A stretch of DNA of 64,000 nt, taken from NCBI RefSeq assembly GCF_025143365.1, contig NZ_JALXPE010000015.1:3418-67417 (forward strand), written 5' to 3'. Every line of letters begins with the position of its first letter. Positions within the stretch are counted from its first letter, which is position 1. The notes beneath the pieces were generated by a model, which made no database searches, was not told the origin of the DNA, and was given only the letters and a program-made list of their open reading frames with translations. Source of the stretch: Microbacterium sp. p3-SID336. Lineage in GTDB: Bacteria; Actinomycetota; Actinomycetes; Actinomycetales; Microbacteriaceae. Position numbers and translations under genes: made by a program. This document shows, piece by piece, positions 27,714-37,638 of this stretch.

Positions 27714-30700
27714 ATGTCGATGGATCGTGGGTTGGTGTTCGCGCGGAGGCGGTTGTGCCGTGCGCTGATCGGGGCGCTGGCTGCGGCTGCCGTGGTCTCC
27801 GGTGCCGTGGTGATGCCCAGTGCTCCCGCGTCGGCGGCGACCGGCGCGCCGGACGGCCGTACGCAGGAGACGGCTGCCGGTTCGTGTTGGGAGATCAAGC
27901 AGAACGAGCCGGAGGCGCAGAGCGGCGTCTACTGGCTCGTCACACCGCAGCTCGTGGCCCCGCAGCAGTTCTACTGCGACCAGACCACCGACGGCGGCGG
28001 CTGGGTGCTGATCGGCCGCGGCCGAGAGGGATGGAAGCAGGGCTACGACGGCGTCGGCACTGCTGAGAATCTGCGAGAGACCCCCTCGGGCGTCGCGGCC
28101 TTCGCTCCTGCGCAGCTTCCGGGCAAGACCGTGGATGGGCTGCTCGGCGGCGGACGCGTCGACGCCCTGCCGGACGGCATCCGCCTGCGTCGTGCCTACA
28201 ACATCGGCGGCACGCAGTGGCAGGAGGCGCGGTTCAGCCTGGCGAAGCGCGATCGGTGGGTGTGGACGTTCGGCGCCGAGCACGCGGTGAAGAGCTACCG
28301 GTTCGAAGACCCCCAGGGCACGGTGACGGGGAGCGGCGGCACGACCCACAAGTTCGGCCCCGACTTCGGCTACCGCAGCGTGAACTTCAGCGAGATCTCG
28401 GAGTATGCGGCCAACTCGCTCGCGTTCCGGTTCCGGGCCGGCTGGTCGTACAGCCTCGACTCGGCGGGCAACGCCGACCCCGCGTCCTACCTGTGGTCGC
28501 CGGAGGAACAGGGCTTCGCGCGCCCGTTCACGCAGGTGTACCTGCGACCGCAGCTGAAGCGGGACGACCTCGACTTCGGCACGATCGCCCCCACGGGAGC
28601 ACCGGCGCAGACGCTCACCCCGCTCCCCGAGAACACGGCGATGCGCACCACCTGGGGTGTCTCCGGGCTCGCGAACGGCAGCACGAAGGAGAGCAGCACC
28701 GAGGTCGCGCGGTTCGGCCAGGTCGGCGGCACCGTGTTCGTCGGCGGTAACTTCCGCTACGTCCAGCGCACCGAAGCGGGGGACGGGCGCGTCGATCAGC
28801 CGTATCTCGCGGGGTTCGCCGTGGACACGGGGGAGTGGGTTTCCACCTTCCGCCCCACTCTCGACGGGCAGGTGAAGGCCATCGCGGGGCTCCCTGACGG
28901 GCGGGTCGCCATCGGCGGACAGTTCAGAACGGTGAACGGGGTGCCACAGGCGGGCCTCGCCTTCCTCGACCCGGTCACCGGCCAGTTGTCCGGACCACAG
29001 GTCACCGTCGAGCACCGTGCCACCGGCGCCATCCCCTTCGTGCGAGACGTCGACGTGCAGGACGGGTTCCTCTACGTGGCCGGCGCCTTCACCCACCTGC
29101 GAGCGACGGGGTCTGCGACCAGCGCGGCCGCGTGGAACGGCGGCCGCATCGATCTGAGCACCAGCCTTCCTGACACGTCCTGGAACGCGCAGCTCAACGG
29201 CACCACGATGTCCGTCGACGCCTCTGACCGCGGTGACCGCACCTACTACTCCGGCTACTTCCGGATGAAGGGCGCCACGTTGGCTCTGAGCGCGACCGCG
29301 CTGCAGACGGCAACGGGTGCCCCCCTCGTGACACCCGCGTGGACCCCTTCGTTCAGCGCGTACACGCTCGACGACGCCCACCAGCCGACCGGCAACATCT
29401 GGCAGAACGCCGTGCACGAAGTCGGAGATCGGGTGTGGCTCGGCGGCTCGCAGCACGCGCTGTTCTCGTACGACCGCAACACGTTCGCCCTGCAGAGCGG
29501 CAACATCGCACTGCTCGGCGGCGACTTCCAGACCGTCGAGACGAACGCCGACTCCTCCCTGGTGATCGGCGGATGCCACTGCGGCGACTGGGTGTACGAA
29601 GACGCCTACAGCTATGTCTATCCGTACAAGCAGGCCACGCAGGCGGACAAGATCTCCCTCGTCGGCGCCTGGGACGCGAAGACCGGTCGCTACGACTACG
29701 AGTGGTCGCCGACCCTGCAGTCCCGGGTGGGGTACGGCGCCTGGGGGACCTTCTTCGACAGCACGGGGGTGCTGTGGGTCGGCGGCGACGTCTCACGCTC
29801 TCTTCGCGCCGGCGGCGCGCTGCAGTGGTCGGGCGGCTTCGCCCGCTTCGCGCCGCGCGACTCGACCGCGCCCGGCACTCCCGGTCCGATCTCGGCGACG
29901 CCCTCCGGCGACGGCTCGACCTCGACCCTGGCGTGGGGCGCGGTCACCGGGTCGGGAGCGGTCACGTACGAGGTGATGCAGGGCGGTCGGGTGATCGCTT
30001 CGACGACCGCGACCACGTACACGGTGCCCGACCCGAGTGAACCGACCGGCTACTTCGTGCGGGCGCGCGACACGGCGGGCAACCGCTCCGCGACCACAGC
30101 CGAGTTCGTGCTGCAGCCGCCCGCACCGTCCGAGATGACGCTGATCGCCGACGGCTCGACGTGGACGTGGCGGTATTCCTCGGAGACGCTCCCCGAGAAC
30201 TGGACGGCGACGACCTTCGACGACACGTCATGGCACAGCGGAAAGGGGTCGTTCGGACGGGGCACGGACGCGGTGACCACCGATATCGATCCGACCGATC
30301 TCGACCCGAAGCCGCTCAGCGCCCAGTTCCGCCACACGTTCGACGTGCGCGATGCGCGCAGCGTGGTCGACGGGAAGATCAGCGTCATCGCGAACGATGG
30401 CGTGGTGCTCTGGCTGAACGGCACGGAACTGACCCGCGTGCGCATGCCGGATGGGCCGGTGACGCAGGACACCATTGCGACGGGGGCGACCTCGCACCGC
30501 AACGCGCTCGCCAACCGCGTGGTGTTCGACGTCCCGCCGGGGCTGCTGGTCGACGGGAAGAACGTGCTGGCCGCATCGGTGCACGCGAACTACCGTGCGA
30601 CGAGAGACCTGAGCTTCGAGCTCTCGTACACGGCGCGCCGTGCAGTGGCGCTCGAGGCCGTGCGCGATCTGGCGGCGGAGGCGACCCCGCTGGGCGTCAC

Positions 30701-31730
30701 CCTCAGCTGGACGGCGCCGACCGAAGGGGTCGCTCCGGACGCGTACATCGTGACGAGGGGCGGCGCTGAGGTCGCCACAGTGGCGGCTCCCGCGACCTCC
30801 TTCACGGACACCGAGCTGACGGCAGCGACCGAGTACGAATACTCGGTCGCCGCGGCCACGGCCGACGGCATGACGTCGGAGCCGGTGAAGGCTCAGGTCA
30901 CCACCGCCCCCGAGCCGCCCGCAGAACCGGATGCGGATACCGATCCGGACGCCGGCTCCGAGCCGGGCGACGGCGCGGACCCGGGCGACAGCGCGAACCC
31001 GGACGACAACGGCACGCCGGGCGACAGCGCGACGCCAGACGACAACGGCGGGCCGGGCGACAGCACGACTCCGGATGCACACCCGGGCGATGAGGGCGAC
31101 GCCGGGTGCGCGGCGGATGCGGGCGGGATGGACGACGCCGACGGCATGAGCGATGCCGCCGGGGAGCGCGACGCCGGGGTCATCGGCGACGGCGCGACCC
31201 CGGGTGACGATACGGACGGCATCCGGGTGGATCCGGGTGCGACGTGGTCGTGGCATTCGTCGCCTCAGCCCTGGGCGGACGACTGGAACGCTCGTGACTT
31301 CGACGACTCCTACTGGAGCACCGGCACGGCGCCCTTCGGGCGGGGTGTCCCCGACGCCGCGACCGACATGACGCTGCCGGACGCACCGCAGCAGCCGCTG
31401 AGCGCCCAGTTCCGGCACGCGTTCACGGTCGACGATCCACGTGGGCTCGAGGACGGTACGGTCGCCGTCACCGCGGACGACGGGGTGGCGGTGTTCCTCA
31501 ACGGCGTCGAGCTCGGTCGGGCGAACCTGCCGGAGGGGCCATTGACGCAGAACAGCAGCGCCACCGCGGCGCCGTGTTCCGGCACTGCCGAGTCTGAGTC
31601 CGTGACGTTCCGTGTGCCGGCCGATCTGCTCCGGAAGGGAAAGAACGTCCTGGCCGTCTCGGTGCACGCCCACGACCGCGAGACGCCCGACCTGAGCTTC
31701 GACCTGTCGCTCTCCGTGCCGCGGGGCTGA
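27714..31730 (+). CDS. Secreted mosaic protein: fibrinogen-like, beta-propeller-like, FN3 and duplicated sandwich domains
   Basis: A 1338-residue exported protein. Residues 1-42 are a signal peptide with an ARRRLCRALIG segment that could be a Tat signal, ending ASA. Residues 57-285 look like a bacterial fibrinogen C-terminal-type domain (FYCDQTTDGGGWVLIGRG). Residues 295-715 are a propeller-like region with repeated VFVGGNF and VAIGGQF strands. An FN3-like domain follows, then a domain at about 806-980, a second FN3-like domain, an acidic Asp/Gly/Pro linker (about 1070-1165), and a clear second copy of the 806-980 domain at the end. No sorting signal or membrane anchor is seen. It is probably a surface or matrix adhesin or sugar-binding protein; this is inferred. 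ATG 27720 is an alternative start. Confidence 0.75.
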   Translation: MSMDRGLVFARRRLCRALIGALAAAAVVSGAVVMPSAPASAATGAPDGRTQETAAGSCWEIKQNEPEAQSGVYWLVTPQLVAPQQFYCDQTTDGGGWVLIGRGREGWKQGYDGVGTAENLRETPSGVAAFAPAQLPGKTVDGLLGGGRVDALPDGIRLRRAYNIGGTQWQEARFSLAKRDRWVWTFGAEHAVKSYRFEDPQGTVTGSGGTTHKFGPDFGYRSVNFSEISEYAANSLAFRFRAGWSYSLDSAGNADPASYLWSPEEQGFARPFTQVYLRPQLKRDDLDFGTIAPTGAPAQTLTPLPENTAMRTTWGVSGLANGSTKESSTEVARFGQVGGTVFVGGNFRYVQRTEAGDGRVDQPYLAGFAVDTGEWVSTFRPTLDGQVKAIAGLPDGRVAIGGQFRTVNGVPQAGLAFLDPVTGQLSGPQVTVEHRATGAIPFVRDVDVQDGFLYVAGAFTHLRATGSATSAAAWNGGRIDLSTSLPDTSWNAQLNGTTMSVDASDRGDRTYYSGYFRMKGATLALSATALQTATGAPLVTPAWTPSFSAYTLDDAHQPTGNIWQNAVHEVGDRVWLGGSQHALFSYDRNTFALQSGNIALLGGDFQTVETNADSSLVIGGCHCGDWVYEDAYSYVYPYKQATQADKISLVGAWDAKTGRYDYEWSPTLQSRVGYGAWGTFFDSTGVLWVGGDVSRSLRAGGALQWSGGFARFAPRDSTAPGTPGPISATPSGDGSTSTLAWGAVTGSGAVTYEVMQGGRVIASTTATTYTVPDPSEPTGYFVRARDTAGNRSATTAEFVLQPPAPSEMTLIADGSTWTWRYSSETLPENWTATTFDDTSWHSGKGSFGRGTDAVTTDIDPTDLDPKPLSAQFRHTFDVRDARSVVDGKISVIANDGVVLWLNGTELTRVRMPDGPVTQDTIATGATSHRNALANRVVFDVPPGLLVDGKNVLAASVHANYRATRDLSFELSYTARRAVALEAVRDLAAEATPLGVTLSWTAPTEGVAPDAYIVTRGGAEVATVAAPATSFTDTELTAATEYEYSVAAATADGMTSEPVKAQVTTAPEPPAEPDADTDPDAGSEPGDGADPGDSANPDDNGTPGDSATPDDNGGPGDSTTPDAHPGDEGDAGCAADAGGMDDADGMSDAAGERDAGVIGDGATPGDDTDGIRVDPGATWSWHSSPQPWADDWNARDFDDSYWSTGTAPFGRGVPDAATDMTLPDAPQQPLSAQFRHAFTVDDPRGLEDGTVAVTADDGVAVFLNGVELGRANLPEGPLTQNSSATAAPCSGTAESESVTFRVPADLLRKGKNVLAVSVHAHDRETPDLSFDLSLSVPRG
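30929..31090 (+). repeat. Acidic Pro-Gly-Asp repeat linker
   Basis: Within the mosaic protein gene, degenerate units such as PGDS-x-x-PDDNG repeat several times, encoded by near-identical 36-base stretches (GGGCGACAGC recurs). The product is a disordered, strongly acidic spacer before the last domain. Confidence 0.7.
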
Positions 31731-31745
31731 TCCGGCTTCACGCGT

Positions 31746-31787
31746 CCGCACGCCCGCTTCCTGAGGCCCCGGGAGGCGGGCGTGCGG
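31746..31787 (+). terminator. Strong hairpin after the mosaic protein gene
   Basis: CCGCACGCCCGC (31746-31757) pairs perfectly with GCGGGCGTGCGG (31776-31787), and the stem can extend inward by several more pairs. It lies 16 bases after the stop codon. There is no clear T-run, as is usual for terminators in this genome. Confidence 0.65.
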
Positions 31788-31848
31788 CATGCCGCCGAGG
31801 AGGGCCCCACGGAACGAACAGCCCCAGGCCACGCCCTAGACTGGTGGG

Positions 31849-33321
31849 GTGACTGAAAACGTCGATGTCGTCCTGATCGGCGGTGGCATCATGAGCGCCA
31901 CCCTGGGTACTCTGCTGCACGAGCTGCAGCCGGAGTGGAAGATCGTCGCCTTCGAGCGACTGTCGGACGTCGCGCAGGAGAGCTCCAACCCGTGGAACAA
32001 CGCCGGCACGGGGCATGCAGCCCTGTGCGAGCTGAACTACATGCCGCAGCAGGGCGACGCTCCGCTGGACCCGGCGAAGGCCGTCTCCATCAACGAGCAG
32101 TTCCAGCAGAGCAGGCAGTTCTGGTCCTCGCTGGTCGAGAAGGGCGTGCTGGACGCGCCGTCGACGTTCATCAACGCCACACCGCACATGACGTTCGTGC
32201 GCGGTGAGAAGGATGTCGCCTATCTCAAGAACCGCTACGAGGTGCTCAAGGAGCAGCCGCTGTTCTCCGGGATCGAGTACAGCGAGGACTCCCGGGTCAT
32301 CAACACGTGGGCCCCGCTGCTGATGCAGAAGCGCCGCAAGGGTGAGCCGTTCGCGGCGACGCGCGTTCCCGCGGGAACGGACGTGGACTTCGGCGCGCTG
32401 ACGCACCAGCTCTTCGGTCACCTGCGGAAGTCGGGCGTCTCCGTGCGGACGAACCACGAGGTCAAGTCGCTCAAGCGCCAGAAGGACGGCACGTGGCTGA
32501 TCAGGTACCGCACCACGGTGGGCCGGACGCCGAACGAGATCAAGGCCAAGTTCGTCTTCGTGGGTGCGGGAGGCTGGGCCCTCAAGCTGCTGCAGCGCTC
32601 CGGCATCCCCGAGATCAAGGGCTATGGCGTCTTCCCGATCGGCGGACAGTTCCTCAAGACCACGAACCCGAAGATCGTCGCGCAGCACAAGGCGAAGGTG
32701 TACTCGCAGGCGTCCGTGGGCGCCCCGCCGATGTCGGTCCCCCACCTCGACACCCGCGTGGTCGACGGCGAGGCCTCGTTGATGTTCGGGCCCTTCGCGA
32801 CCTTCAGCCCGAAGTTCCTCAAGAACGGCTCGATGCTCGACATCGTCACTCAGGTGCGGGCGCACAACCTGTGGCCGATGCTGCGGGTGGCCTTCGCGAA
32901 TCCTGACCTCATCACGTACCTCGTCAGCGAGCTGATGAAGAACCACCGCAAGAAGGTCGACAGTCTGCGCACCTTCATGCCGACCGCGAAGGACGAGGAC
33001 TGGACGCTCATCAACGCCGGTCAGCGCGCGCAGGTGATGAAGAAGGACCCGAAGAAGGGCGGCGTGCTGCAGTTCGGCACCGAGGTCGTCGCTTCAGGCG
33101 ATGGGTCGATCGCGGGCCTGCTCGGCGCCTCGCCCGGCGCCTCCACCGCCGTCCCGATCATGCTCGATCTGCTGAAGAAGTGCTTCCCGGACGAGTTCCC
33201 CACGTGGGAGCCGCAGCTGCGCGAGCTGATCCCGACGTTCGGCAAGAAGCTCAACGCCGATGCCGAGCTGGCGGAGGAGTCCACGACGGCGACTGCCGCC
33301 GCCCTCGGCATCAACGCCTGA
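31849..33321 (+). CDS. mqo: Malate:quinone oxidoreductase
   Basis: A 490-residue FAD enzyme oxidising malate to oxaloacetate at the membrane and passing electrons to menaquinone. The N-terminal FAD motif is LIGGGIMSATLG, followed by SSNPWNNAGTGHAALCELNY, a family hallmark. Length is normal. TAGACT (31837-31842) lies six bases before GTG 31849, giving a leaderless start. tdk follows after nine bases, so the two may share a transcript. Confidence 0.96.
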   Translation: MTENVDVVLIGGGIMSATLGTLLHELQPEWKIVAFERLSDVAQESSNPWNNAGTGHAALCELNYMPQQGDAPLDPAKAVSINEQFQQSRQFWSSLVEKGVLDAPSTFINATPHMTFVRGEKDVAYLKNRYEVLKEQPLFSGIEYSEDSRVINTWAPLLMQKRRKGEPFAATRVPAGTDVDFGALTHQLFGHLRKSGVSVRTNHEVKSLKRQKDGTWLIRYRTTVGRTPNEIKAKFVFVGAGGWALKLLQRSGIPEIKGYGVFPIGGQFLKTTNPKIVAQHKAKVYSQASVGAPPMSVPHLDTRVVDGEASLMFGPFATFSPKFLKNGSMLDIVTQVRAHNLWPMLRVAFANPDLITYLVSELMKNHRKKVDSLRTFMPTAKDEDWTLINAGQRAQVMKKDPKKGGVLQFGTEVVASGDGSIAGLLGASPGASTAVPIMLDLLKKCFPDEFPTWEPQLRELIPTFGKKLNADAELAEESTTATAAALGINA

Positions 33322-33330
33322 GACCGGACC

Positions 33331-33984
33331 GTGGCGAAGCTCTACTTCCGCTACGGCGCGATGAACTCGGGCAAGTCGACCGCCCTGCTGCAGGCCGCCT
33401 ACAACTACGAGGAGCGGGGGCAGCACGTGCTGCTCGCGAAGCCGGAGATCGACACCAAGGGGGCCTCCGAGATCGAGAGCCGCCTCGGCGTCACGCGCGA
33501 GGTGGACTTCCTGATCGGCGCAGAGGACGACGCTCGTGCGCTGTTCGCGGCCCAGCGCGATCGGATGCGTCGCGCTCCGGAGGAGGAGCTCCTGCCGACC
33601 GCTCCCGTCGATGTCGCCTGCCTCCTCATCGACGAGGCGCAGTTCCTGACCCCGGCGCAGATCGACGACCTCTTCCGGATCGCGGTCGAGGATGGCATCC
33701 CCGTGATGGCGTACGGCATCCGCAACGACTTCCGCACGCATGCCTTCCCGGGGTCCGCTCGGCTGCTCGCGATCGCACACTCGCTGGAAGAGCTGAAGAC
33801 CATCTGCCGGTGCGGACGCAAGGCCGTGTTCAACGGTCGGGTGGTCGGCGGCCGTTTCGTGTTCGACGGAGACCAGGTCGCGATCGACGAGGGAGCGGAC
33901 GGCTCGGCATCGCCCGAGCTGACGACCTACGAGTCCCTGTGCGGCACGTGCTACCTCCAGGAGTCCGGCGGCCGCCTCGGCTGA
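33331..33984 (+). CDS. tdk: Thymidine kinase, type II
   Basis: A 217-residue enzyme salvaging thymidine to dTMP. The P-loop is GAMNSGKSTALL near residue 9, the DEAQF Walker B-like segment lies near 95 and the zinc site uses CRCGRK near 168 and CGTCYL near 208. These features separate it from type I kinases. The GTG start is close behind mqo. Confidence 0.94.
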   Translation: MAKLYFRYGAMNSGKSTALLQAAYNYEERGQHVLLAKPEIDTKGASEIESRLGVTREVDFLIGAEDDARALFAAQRDRMRRAPEEELLPTAPVDVACLLIDEAQFLTPAQIDDLFRIAVEDGIPVMAYGIRNDFRTHAFPGSARLLAIAHSLEELKTICRCGRKAVFNGRVVGGRFVFDGDQVAIDEGADGSASPELTTYESLCGTCYLQESGGRLG

Positions 33985-34082
33985 CTCGGGATTTCGACGC
34001 CGGCACGAGTGCCCCCGGACCTGCCCCGGCGCGACTGACCCCGGGCCCGACGCCGGCAGATCGGCACCGGCGCAGCTTTTGC

Positions 34083-34122
34083 GTGGTCTGACCACACGCG
34101 CTACTCTGTGGTCAGACCACAG
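34083..34122 (+). promoter_or_regulatory. Twin GntR-type operators over the lldR promoter
   Basis: Two palindromes of the form TGGTCNGACCA are centred at 34089 and 34114, 25 bases apart. The downstream copy is extended (CTGTGGTCAGACCACAG). TACTCT (34102-34107) is the -10 box between them, so the second operator covers the transcription start. The pattern matches FadR-subfamily GntR operators and implies autoregulation by the adjacent regulator. Confidence 0.85.
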
Positions 34123-34130
34123 GAGGCGGG

Positions 34131-34853
34131 ATGACGGAGCAGCCGGCGCGTGCATGGCGGACCGTGCTCGAGCACATCGAGAGGGACCTGCTCGACGGTC
34201 GCCTCGGTCCCGGTGACCGGCTGCCGTCCGAGCGCGACCTCGCGAGCGACCTCGGCGTCGGACGCTCCAGCGTGCGCGAGGCACTGCGCGTGCTCGAGGT
34301 GCTGGGCCTGATCCGCACGGCGACCGGGTCCGGCCCGCAGTCCGGCGCCATCGTGATCGCCACGCCGACCGGCGGCATGTCCGCCCTGCTGCGGCTCCAG
34401 GTGGCGGCACAGGGCTTCCCCCTCCATGATGTCGTGCAGACGCGGCTCGTGCTGGAGGACGCGGTGGTCGCCACGCTCACCGGTGCCGCCGAGCGCGACA
34501 CCGCTGCCGCGCACCGCCTGCTCGACGCCATGGACGCACCGGCGCTCACCCCGGCGGAGTTCCTCGCCCTGGACGCACAGTTGCACCTCGCCCTCGCGGA
34601 GGCGAGCGGGAACACCGTCATCGCGGCCATGATGGCGGGGCTCCGCTCCTCGATCGAGTCGTACGTGCTTGCAGGAGCCGCGGCCGTCGCGGACTGGGAC
34701 GCCATGGCCGTCCGGCTGCGCGCCGAGCATCGGGAGCTGGTGTCCGCCATCGACCGTGCCGATGTCGATGCCGCACGGGCCCTGGTTCACGACCACATCA
34801 CCGGCTACTACACGTCCGCGGGCCTCACCCGCGTCACCCATCCGCAGAACTGA
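34131..34853 (+). CDS. lldR: FadR-subfamily GntR regulator, probably L-lactate-responsive
   Basis: A 240-residue regulator. The N-terminal winged helix has the GntR signature [20 protein letters not shown] near residue 25, and the C-terminal FCD domain has the metal-binding pattern residues D in [13 protein letters not shown] and later His in HRELVSAI and VHDHIT. It precedes lldD by ten bases and binds, by inference, the twin operators just upstream, with lactate as likely inducer. AGGAGG is correctly spaced before the ATG. Confidence 0.85.
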   Translation: MTEQPARAWRTVLEHIERDLLDGRLGPGDRLPSERDLASDLGVGRSSVREALRVLEVLGLIRTATGSGPQSGAIVIATPTGGMSALLRLQVAAQGFPLHDVVQTRLVLEDAVVATLTGAAERDTAAAHRLLDAMDAPALTPAEFLALDAQLHLALAEASGNTVIAAMMAGLRSSIESYVLAGAAAVADWDAMAVRLRAEHRELVSAIDRADVDAARALVHDHITGYYTSAGLTRVTHPQN

Positions 34854-34863
34854 GAGGCACGCC

Positions 34864-36123
34864 ATGGTCCAGCGCCAGCTCCCCAACCCCGCCGAGCTCC
34901 TCGAGCTCATGAAGTTCAAGAAGCCCGAGCTGAACGGCCGCAAGCGCCGCCTCGATGGGGCCCTCACGATCGATGACCTCCGCACGATCGCGAAGCGCCG
35001 GACCCCCAAGGCGGCGTTCGACTACACCGACGGCGCCGCCGAGGGCGAGCTGTCGCTGCGTCGCGCGCGCCAGGCCTTCCAGGACGTCGAGTTCCACCCG
35101 GGCATCCTGAAGCCCGCGCCCGACGTGGACACCGCCGTGGACATCCTCGGCGGCCCGTCGGAGCTGCCGTTCGGCATCGCGCCCACCGGGTTCACCCGGC
35201 TGATGCAGACCGAGGGTGAGGTCGCGGGCGCGGGTGCAGCTGCGGCTGCAGGCATCCCCTTCACGCTCTCCACGCTCGGCACGACCTCCATCGAGGGCGT
35301 GAAGGCCGCCAACCCGCACGGTCGCAACTGGTTCCAGCTGTACGTGATGCGCGACCGCGAGATCTCCTACGAGCTCGCGCGCCGCGCGGCCGCCGCCGGG
35401 TTCGACACGCTGCAGTTCACGGTCGACACCCCGGTCGCCGGTGCGCGCCTGCGGGACAAGCGCAACGGCTTCAGCATCCCGCCGCAGCTCACGCTCGGCA
35501 CGATCGTCAACGCGATTCCGCGGCCCTGGTGGTGGTACGACTTCCTCACCACGCCGAAGCTCGAGTTCGCCTCCCTGAGCTCCACCGGAGGCACCGTGGG
35601 CGAGCTGCTCGACGCCGCGATGGATCCGACGATCAGCTATGACGATCTGGCGGTGATCCGCGACATCTGGCCCGGCAAGATCGTGATCAAGGGCGTGCAG
35701 AACGTGGAGGACTCGGTGCGGCTGCGCGACGCCGGCGTGGATGGCATCGTGCTCTCGAACCACGGGGGCCGCCAGCTCGACCGTGCGCCGATCCCGTTCC
35801 ACCTGCTCCCCGACGTCCGGGCCGCGGTGGGGGACGACTTCACCGTCATGATCGACACCGGCATCATGAACGGCGCCGACATCGTCGCGGCCGTCGCGCT
35901 CGGCGCCGACTTCACGCTGATCGGACGGGCGTACCTGTACGGTCTGATGGCCGGCGGACGCCAGGGCGTCGACCGCACCATCGCCATCCTGCGCAGCGAG
36001 ATCGAGCGCACGATGCGGCTGCTCGGCGTCGCATCGCTGGCCGAGCTCGAGCCCGGCCACGTCACGCAGCTCACGCGTCTGGTGCCGGTCGCCCGCGCGG
36101 CGTCCGACGTCACCATCCGCTGA
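34864..36123 (+). CDS. lldD: FMN-dependent alpha-hydroxy acid dehydrogenase, probably L-lactate dehydrogenase
   Basis: A 419-residue FMN enzyme. Diagnostic segments are [15 protein letters not shown] near residue 60, APTGFTRLM near 118, the substrate-binding [18 protein letters not shown] near 180 and the catalytic His in [13 protein letters not shown] near 300. It oxidises an L-2-hydroxy acid, most likely lactate to pyruvate, feeding the quinone pool. The lldR-lldD order and shared promoter support this. It cannot be separated with certainty from other members of the family such as mandelate dehydrogenase. Confidence 0.88.
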   Translation: MVQRQLPNPAELLELMKFKKPELNGRKRRLDGALTIDDLRTIAKRRTPKAAFDYTDGAAEGELSLRRARQAFQDVEFHPGILKPAPDVDTAVDILGGPSELPFGIAPTGFTRLMQTEGEVAGAGAAAAAGIPFTLSTLGTTSIEGVKAANPHGRNWFQLYVMRDREISYELARRAAAAGFDTLQFTVDTPVAGARLRDKRNGFSIPPQLTLGTIVNAIPRPWWWYDFLTTPKLEFASLSSTGGTVGELLDAAMDPTISYDDLAVIRDIWPGKIVIKGVQNVEDSVRLRDAGVDGIVLSNHGGRQLDRAPIPFHLLPDVRAAVGDDFTVMIDTGIMNGADIVAAVALGADFTLIGRAYLYGLMAGGRQGVDRTIAILRSEIERTMRLLGVASLAELEPGHVTQLTRLVPVARAASDVTIR

Positions 36124-36130
36124 CGCGAAC

Positions 36131-36163
36131 GGGCATCCGGCGCGGCCCACGCTCCGGATGCCC
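36131..36163 (+). terminator. Hairpin between lldD and the convergent HAD gene
   Basis: GGGCATCCGG (36131-36140) pairs perfectly with CCGGATGCCC (36154-36163) across a 13-base loop. It can serve both convergent transcripts. Confidence 0.6.
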
Positions 36164-36196
36164 CGCGGCGCCAGGGTCCCGAACGCGCCTGTGGCG

Positions 36197-36964
36197 TCAG
36201 ACCCGGGCGGTGAGAGTGGGAAGCAGCGCGTCGAGCCGGTCGGCGGTGTCCTCCCAACCGTCCACGGCCACGCACGGCACGCCGATCGCGCGCACGGGGT
36301 AGTCGTTGCCCCCCTCGTCGAGGCGGTCTCCGTAGAACAGCATCGCGCCGAGGGGGATCCCGGTGTGCGCCGAGAGCTGTCGCATCCCGAAGGCCTTGTC
36401 GATGCCCGCGCGGGTGATGTCGATCGACGTCGACCCTCCGGAGCGCACCTCCAGGCCGGGGAGACGCAGGGCCACCGCGTCGCGGAGCGCGCCGCGCTTG
36501 GCGCCGGAGGGGTCCCAGGCGTGCTTGGCCTCGCGCGGGGCGCGCTGCCCGAGTGCCGAGAACGTGATCTGCGAGCCGCGATCCTCGAGGATGTCGCCCC
36601 ACGGCTCCGCCTCCCACAGCCCGAGCCGCACGGCCTCCTCCTGCAGCGCCGTGAGCGCCGCGGCCTTCTCGTCCGCGCTCAGATCGTGGGCGTAGAGCGG
36701 CACGAAGTCGGTTCCGTCGTGGCGGAGGTAGCGGGTGCCGCACGTGGGCAGCAGATGCAGCCGTGCGAGCGCGGCGGCATCGGTGTCGGCGAGCTGCGCG
36801 ATCACCTGCGAACGGAACTGTGCCTCGTTGCCGCCCGAGATGATGGCGACGTCGACCGTGCGCAGCAGGTCACCGAGGAGCGCGGCGATCCGCGGATCGA
36901 TCGTGCCCTTGGACGGGGCGAGCGTGTCATCGAGGTCGAAGGCGACGAGAGCGGGCGTGGTCAT
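36197..36964 (-). CDS. HAD-superfamily hydrolase, IIB type
   Basis: A 255-residue protein with the HAD nucleophile motif FDLDDTLAPSKG near residue 8, a SGG motif II near 43 and the GDRLDEGGND motif IV near 215. The large inserted cap places it in type IIB, the group of sugar-phosphate phosphatases and phosphomannomutase-like proteins. The substrate is unknown. It overlaps the stop end of the upstream VanZ gene by four bases. Confidence 0.82.
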   Translation of the reverse strand: MTTPALVAFDLDDTLAPSKGTIDPRIAALLGDLLRTVDVAIISGGNEAQFRSQVIAQLADTDAAALARLHLLPTCGTRYLRHDGTDFVPLYAHDLSADEKAAALTALQEEAVRLGLWEAEPWGDILEDRGSQITFSALGQRAPREAKHAWDPSGAKRGALRDAVALRLPGLEVRSGGSTSIDITRAGIDKAFGMRQLSAHTGIPLGAMLFYGDRLDEGGNDYPVRAIGVPCVAVDGWEDTADRLDALLPTLTARV

Positions 36965-37437
36965 GATGCCTCCAGCCTAGGAGGTCGCAGCCCGGGAGAA
37001 CGCGGTGCGAGCAGCAGTGTGCACAGGATCGCGAGGGCGACCCCGAACGTGGCGCCGGTGGAGTTGGCGATCACATCCTGGACGGTGGCGGCGCGGTCCA
37101 GGAGCACGAACCGCTGGGTGGCCTCGATAGCCACGGACAGGGCCGGTCCGATCAGCAGAGACAGCGGCCAGATGCGGCGGGGGAGGAGCACGAAGGCGAG
37201 GATGCCGATCGGCACGAACACGGCGATGTTGGCCAGCACTTCCAGGCGGTCGAACGTCAGGGCGGTCCAGCCGATGCGGTGGACGCCCGTCAGGACCAGG
37301 TCGAGCAGATTCGGCACGGAGTCCTCGACGCGCGACGGCGTGAGCGTCAGCAGGGCGAGTCCCGCCAGGAAGGGGATGCCGAGCACGAGAGCCCAGACGC
37401 GCGTGAGGCGGCGCGGCGGCGGCAGCAGCCTCCCCAT
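36961..37437 (-). CDS. VanZ-like membrane protein
   Basis: A 158-residue protein with about four membrane helices. The segments ANIAVFVPIGIL and IEATQRFVLLDRAATVQDVIANSTGATFG (shown here by ends only in meaning: the conserved VanZ core near residues 70-130) match the VanZ-like family. Named after teicoplanin resistance, the family has no settled biochemical role. GAAAGGGGAT precedes the ATG at 37437. Longer open frame upstream overlaps tRNA-Pro and was not used. Confidence 0.8.
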   Translation of the reverse strand: MGRLLPPPRRLTRVWALVLGIPFLAGLALLTLTPSRVEDSVPNLLDLVLTGVHRIGWTALTFDRLEVLANIAVFVPIGILAFVLLPRRIWPLSLLIGPALSVAIEATQRFVLLDRAATVQDVIANSTGATFGVALAILCTLLLAPRSPGLRPPRLEAS

Positions 37438-37468
37438 GCGATCCCCTTTCGTGCGTCTTCCTGATACA

Positions 37469-37498
37469 GAGAAGGCCGCCCGTGGGGGCGGCCTTCTC
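37469..37498 (-). terminator. Strong terminator hairpin downstream of tRNA-Pro
   Basis: GAGAAGGCCGCCC (37469-37481) pairs perfectly with GGGCGGCCTTCTC (37486-37498) around a four-base loop. It lies between the 3' end of tRNA-Pro and the VanZ gene, both on the minus strand. Confidence 0.85.
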
Positions 37499-37504
37499 GT
37501 GTCA

Positions 37505-37582
<78 letters not shown>

Positions 37583-37638
37583 TTTGCAACCCTCCGAGTC
37601 TACAGGGAAATGTCCCCAGCGCCGAATCGAGACGCCGA

